From positions 1-9,913 of the forward strand of contig DAOWMJ010000061.1 of the NCBI GenBank assembly GCA_030643145.1: DNA of 9,913 nt, written 5' to 3'. Below, one piece after another: positions 7,077-9,913 of this stretch. Made by a program: the position numbers and the translations under genes. Every line of letters begins with the position of its first letter. Positions within the stretch are counted from its first letter, which is position 1. The notes beneath the pieces are model-generated. The model saw only the letters and a list, made by a program, of their open reading frames with translations, made no database searches and was not told the origin of the DNA. Source of the DNA: Candidatus Latescibacterota bacterium. GTDB lineage: Bacteria; Krumholzibacteriota; Krumholzibacteriia; Krumholzibacteriales; WJIX01.

Positions 7077-7688
7077 ATGAAGAAGAAATTGTTTTACTTG
7101 CCGGTATTTTGCGCGCTTATTGTTTTTCTTGGAGGGTGTGGCGGCCCATCGGTTAATGTTACAAGAACCGAGGCGGATACGGTTACCGATCTCAGTGGTA
7201 ATTGGAACGACACTGATTCCAGGGTTGTTTCCGAAGAGATGATTACGGATTGCCTTTCAAGACCATGGCTTGGAGAATTTACAGGCAAGAATGGGAAAAA
7301 GCCAGTTGTTATAGTTAGTAATATAAGAAATAAAACAACAGAACACATTGCGACACAAACTTTCATTAATGATCTTCAGCGTGAGTTAATTAACAGCGGG
7401 AAAGTATCATTCGTCGCTGAAAAGGATATCAGAGAGGCATTAAGAGACGAAAAGTATGATCAGTCGATGAATGCTTCCGCCGAAACGATGAAGGAGATGG
7501 GCAGAGAAGTGGGAGCAGACTTTATGCTTTTCGGTTCAATTAATTCGATTATCGACCAAATAGATCGTACAAAGGCAAAGTTTTACCAGATCGATCTTGA
7601 GCTGATCGCTATTGAAACAAATGAAAAGGTATGGATAGGCCAGAAGAAGATTAAGAAAATAGTCGAAAGGAAAAAATACAGATTTTAG
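7077..7688 (+). CDS. lpoB: LpoB-like lipoprotein activator of a penicillin-binding protein
   Basis: In E. coli LpoB spans the periplasm from the outer membrane and activates the bifunctional peptidoglycan synthase PBP1b. This 203-residue protein has a signal peptide with lipobox LGGC (Cys21) and the LpoB family pattern: DLSGNWNDTDSR (38-49), KPVVIVSNIRNKTTEHI (75-91), a helix ending in LRDEKYDQS (122-130), GADFMLFGSI (146-155) and KVWIGQKKIKK (184-194). The chain between Cys21 and the folded domain is short, unlike the long disordered linker of E. coli LpoB. GGAG at 7068-7071 lies five bases before the ATG at 7077; the in-frame GTG at 7071 overlaps that site and is unlikely. Its partner synthase is not in the window. 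The flanking lipoproteins are probably co-expressed with it. Confidence 0.9.
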   Translation: MKKKLFYLPVFCALIVFLGGCGGPSVNVTRTEADTVTDLSGNWNDTDSRVVSEEMITDCLSRPWLGEFTGKNGKKPVVIVSNIRNKTTEHIATQTFINDLQRELINSGKVSFVAEKDIREALRDEKYDQSMNASAETMKEMGREVGADFMLFGSINSIIDQIDRTKAKFYQIDLELIAIETNEKVWIGQKKIKKIVERKKYRF

Positions 7689-7716
7689 ATAACCGGAGTT
7701 TGATCTGATAATTATT

Positions 7717-9051
7717 ATGAAGCGTTATTCCAAGTGTCTAATATTTTCGTTCGTTATGTTTTCTTTGTTAGTGGGATGCGCGTCTACACTTAGAAAAGAA
7801 ATGGAAGTAGATTTCTTTCTTCCCAGAGGTGATTTCCCTGGAGCAATTAAAGATCTTGAGGGCAATAGAGAGGTATTTGGCGCTAAAAACAGGTTGTTGT
7901 ATCTGTTAAATTCAGGTGCGATTCATTTCTACTCCGATAATTTCGCTGAAAGTAATAAATATTTTTCTGAAGCGAATATCTTTTCCGAAGAATTATATAC
8001 TAAAAGCATTTCAAATGAGACTGCTGGTTTGATAAATCCTAATGTGGTTCCGTATTATGGCGAGGATTATGAAAATATCTTAATAAACGTCTTTATGGCG
8101 CTGAATTTTATAAAACTGGGAATGATGGAAGACGCTGGAGTTGAAGCAAGGATTATTAATTCAAAACTTGAATTACTTACACAAAAATACGAATCAAAAA
8201 ACAAATATAAAAATGATGCCTTTGGCAGATACCTTAGCGGAATTATTTATGAGGCGGAGGGAGATATAAACAACGCATACATTTCATACAGACTGGCTTA
8301 TGAAGCCTATCTTGATTATAAGGAAATGTTTGAGTTTGAAATCCCAGAACAGATTAAAATAGATATATTGCGTTTAGCTCTTAGACTTGGGTTCAAAGAT
8401 CAATTTAGCGATTACAGAAAAAGGTTCAATATAGAGTCTCCCAACCTACAAAGCGGAAGCGCAGAGATATTGGTAATCGCGATGACGGGACTTGGTCCCT
8501 ACAAGAGAGAGATCGAAACAAAATTTACATACGCTGATAAGGAGGGGAAAACACATACATTTCAACTTCTGGTTCCCAAACTTGTTGAAAGAGAAAGTGC
8601 CATTGGGAGTGTTTCTGTCAGTTGTTCAGTTGATTCGTTAACTATCTTTGAAAGTGCCCATATCATTGAAGATATTACCAAAATTGCTATGAAAAATATG
8701 TCTGATAAAATGCCGGGCATTTTAGTAAAAGCCTGGCTTAGGGCCTTTTCCAAAAAAGTGGCTACTGATAAAACAAAAGAGAAGATGAATACAGGCAACG
8801 TCATAAGCAATTGGCTTGTTGGCGGGATTACCGATGGTATAGCGGAGAAATTCACTCATGCTGACATAAGGTGCTGGAGAACTTTGCCGTCAAGGATATA
8901 CTTTAAAAGGATAATGGTTAAACCGGGAAGCTATAATTTAACTATAGAGTTCAGAGATAAGCAAAAAGAATGTATAGAAAAAATAATAAAGAAGGGGATG
9001 GAGATTAAGAATGAGAAAAAATATTTTGTTTTCGTTGAAAAATTTATTTAG
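7717..9051 (+). CDS. TPR-containing lipoprotein, COG3014-like
   Basis: This 444-residue lipoprotein has a signal peptide with lipobox LVGC (Cys21) and Ala at +2. The N-terminal half is helical with TPR-like repeats at about 58-92, 124-158 and 167-201 (for example LSGIIYEAEGDINNAYISYRLAYEAY). The C-terminal half holds a beta segment ILVIAMTGLGP (251-261) and, near the end, ADIRCWRTLPSRI (382-394) followed by VKPGSYNLTIEF (401-412). From memory this layout and the Asp-x-Arg-x-Trp-x-x-LeuPro motif match the uncharacterised group COG3014, which I associate with LpoB loci; this is unverified. TPRs suggest protein binding, perhaps to LpoB or its synthase. The nearest GGAG (7695-7698) is 18 bases before the ATG, so initiation may be weak or coupled to lpoB; no better start gives a full signal peptide. 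Its last 41 bases overlap the next gene. Confidence 0.72.
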   Translation: MKRYSKCLIFSFVMFSLLVGCASTLRKEMEVDFFLPRGDFPGAIKDLEGNREVFGAKNRLLYLLNSGAIHFYSDNFAESNKYFSEANIFSEELYTKSISNETAGLINPNVVPYYGEDYENILINVFMALNFIKLGMMEDAGVEARIINSKLELLTQKYESKNKYKNDAFGRYLSGIIYEAEGDINNAYISYRLAYEAYLDYKEMFEFEIPEQIKIDILRLALRLGFKDQFSDYRKRFNIESPNLQSGSAEILVIAMTGLGPYKREIETKFTYADKEGKTHTFQLLVPKLVERESAIGSVSVSCSVDSLTIFESAHIIEDITKIAMKNMSDKMPGILVKAWLRAFSKKVATDKTKEKMNTGNVISNWLVGGITDGIAEKFTHADIRCWRTLPSRIYFKRIMVKPGSYNLTIEFRDKQKECIEKIIKKGMEIKNEKKYFVFVEKFI

Positions 9052-9913
9052 TTCGAGAATATATTTAATTGTTTTGTTAGGGTTATATCTCAGTGCCTGT
9101 TCCGGCGTATACGCGGATAATATTAAATGGGTTGATGAAATTAGTGTTTTCTATCCGGAGAAACTCTTTTTAACAGGGTTAGGGATTGGTGAAACCAAAG
9201 AGAAAGCAGACAACAGAGCATTTCAGAATATTTCGAAATCTATTAAATTGCATATTAAAAGTGAAGAATTCTCAAAAGAAGAATATTATCAAAATGACTC
9301 GGGGGAAAGCACGCACACATTTAACTATGATGAGAAAATTCAGATAGAGTCGGAAACTGTTCTTGAAAACGCCTCTATCGTAAAGCATGGATATGATTCG
9401 AGCAAAGAAATGTATTATTCTCTAGCGGTTTTACGGAAGGACAAATATTCAGATATTCTCTCCAGCAAAATAGAAGAATCGAAAGAGAACGCGAACAGGC
9501 TGTTAATAGCTATTGAGAAAGAAGAGTCGAAGGTTATCAAGCTTGGCAATATGTTCAGGCTGCATATGGAATCTGCGATTCAGCAAAATGCTTATGTCGT
9601 GCTTCGAACGGTGTCAGATAATTATTCTCTTTATAAACCTAAACCAAATTTGCTTGAAGTTCAGAGAATGATCGACCGATTTCTCCTTAATGAGTTTGTT
9701 TTTTCTCTCAAAATTAGTGGAGATATGGCAGATGAAATCAAAATGATTATGGGAGATGTTTTGACGACGAAGGGGTATTATATTTCTACAGACTCGGGGA
9801 AAGAGCCTGATGTTATAATAAAGGGGAATATGCGGATTAGAAAAATGCCGGCGAGAAGGGGTAGATGGGTAATCCTGAGCTGGAAATTTGATTTAAGCTT
9901 TATCGAAAGTAGG
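9011..9913 (+). CDS. Longer LPP20-like lipoprotein (3' end outside window)
   Basis: The frame is open from ATG 9011 to the window edge, giving 301 residues without a stop. GGAG at 9000-9003, seven bases upstream, supports this start, which lies inside the end of the preceding gene in another frame. A positively charged N-terminus of about 16 residues precedes a hydrophobic stretch (17-27) and lipobox LSAC (Cys30, Ser at +2). Residues about 50-150 resemble an LPP20 domain: LFLTGLGIGETKEKADNRAF (52-71), then a beta segment around YYSLAVLRKDKY. A second region, about 225-301, contains a motif pattern with DVIIKGNMRIRK and looks like a separate alpha/beta domain whose end is missing. It may be a diverged relative of the first gene in this operon with an added domain. 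Function is unknown; a role beside LpoB is inferred from position. Confidence 0.75.
   Translation, partial: MRKNILFSLKNLFSSRIYLIVLLGLYLSACSGVYADNIKWVDEISVFYPEKLFLTGLGIGETKEKADNRAFQNISKSIKLHIKSEEFSKEEYYQNDSGESTHTFNYDEKIQIESETVLENASIVKHGYDSSKEMYYSLAVLRKDKYSDILSSKIEESKENANRLLIAIEKEESKVIKLGNMFRLHMESAIQQNAYVVLRTVSDNYSLYKPKPNLLEVQRMIDRFLLNEFVFSLKISGDMADEIKMIMGDVLTTKGYYISTDSGKEPDVIIKGNMRIRKMPARRGRWVILSWKFDLSFIESR

Noticed and set aside
8562..8855. Antisense open frame of 97 codons inside the TPR lipoprotein gene
   Set aside because: It mirrors an amphipathic stretch of the + strand gene and has no independent start signal or recognisable domain.

Overview
All genes in this window lie on the + strand and are densely packed. 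The sequence is AT-leaning, with good Shine-Dalgarno sites. Four lipoprotein signal peptides, an outer-membrane beta-barrel protein and HflK/HflC show a double-membraned (Gram-negative type) bacterium. The combination of a peptidase/TolB-like propeller/Omp85-like barrel fusion, a double-length ThyX-like protein and an LPP20-LpoB lipoprotein cluster fits an uncultured FCB-type or deltaproteobacterial-type lineage. That placement is inference from gene content only; there is no rRNA or tRNA here.

Region 1 (1-1630) is the end of an hflK-hflC operon. hflK is cut by the window edge and overlaps hflC by ATGA, with a complete anti-16S ribosome binding site. A strong hairpin closes the operon. The two proteins are expected to form the membrane SPFH complex that surrounds the FtsH protease.

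Region 2 (1778-6216) is a two-gene unit. The first gene encodes a 1008-residue exported protein with an HEFTH metallopeptidase-like domain, a TolB/PD40-like propeller and a C-terminal Omp85-like barrel. Its stop codon lies inside the ribosome binding site of the second gene, a 464-residue tandem duplication of the ThyX fold. The two ThyX halves have lost different parts of the signature motif, so they may complement each other. A weak hairpin with a U-rich tail follows.

Region 3 (6375-9913) is a lipoprotein operon behind a good sigma-70-type promoter: an LPP20-family lipoprotein, LpoB (activator of a peptidoglycan synthase), a TPR lipoprotein resembling COG3014, and a longer LPP20-like lipoprotein that overlaps its neighbour by 41 bases and runs off the window. 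All four have a lipobox and no Asp at +2, so outer-membrane anchoring is expected by the E. coli rule. Together they look like an envelope module acting on cell-wall synthesis. LpoB is the only member whose role can be named with reasonable confidence.

I saw no CRISPR array, insertion sequence, tRNA or rRNA.
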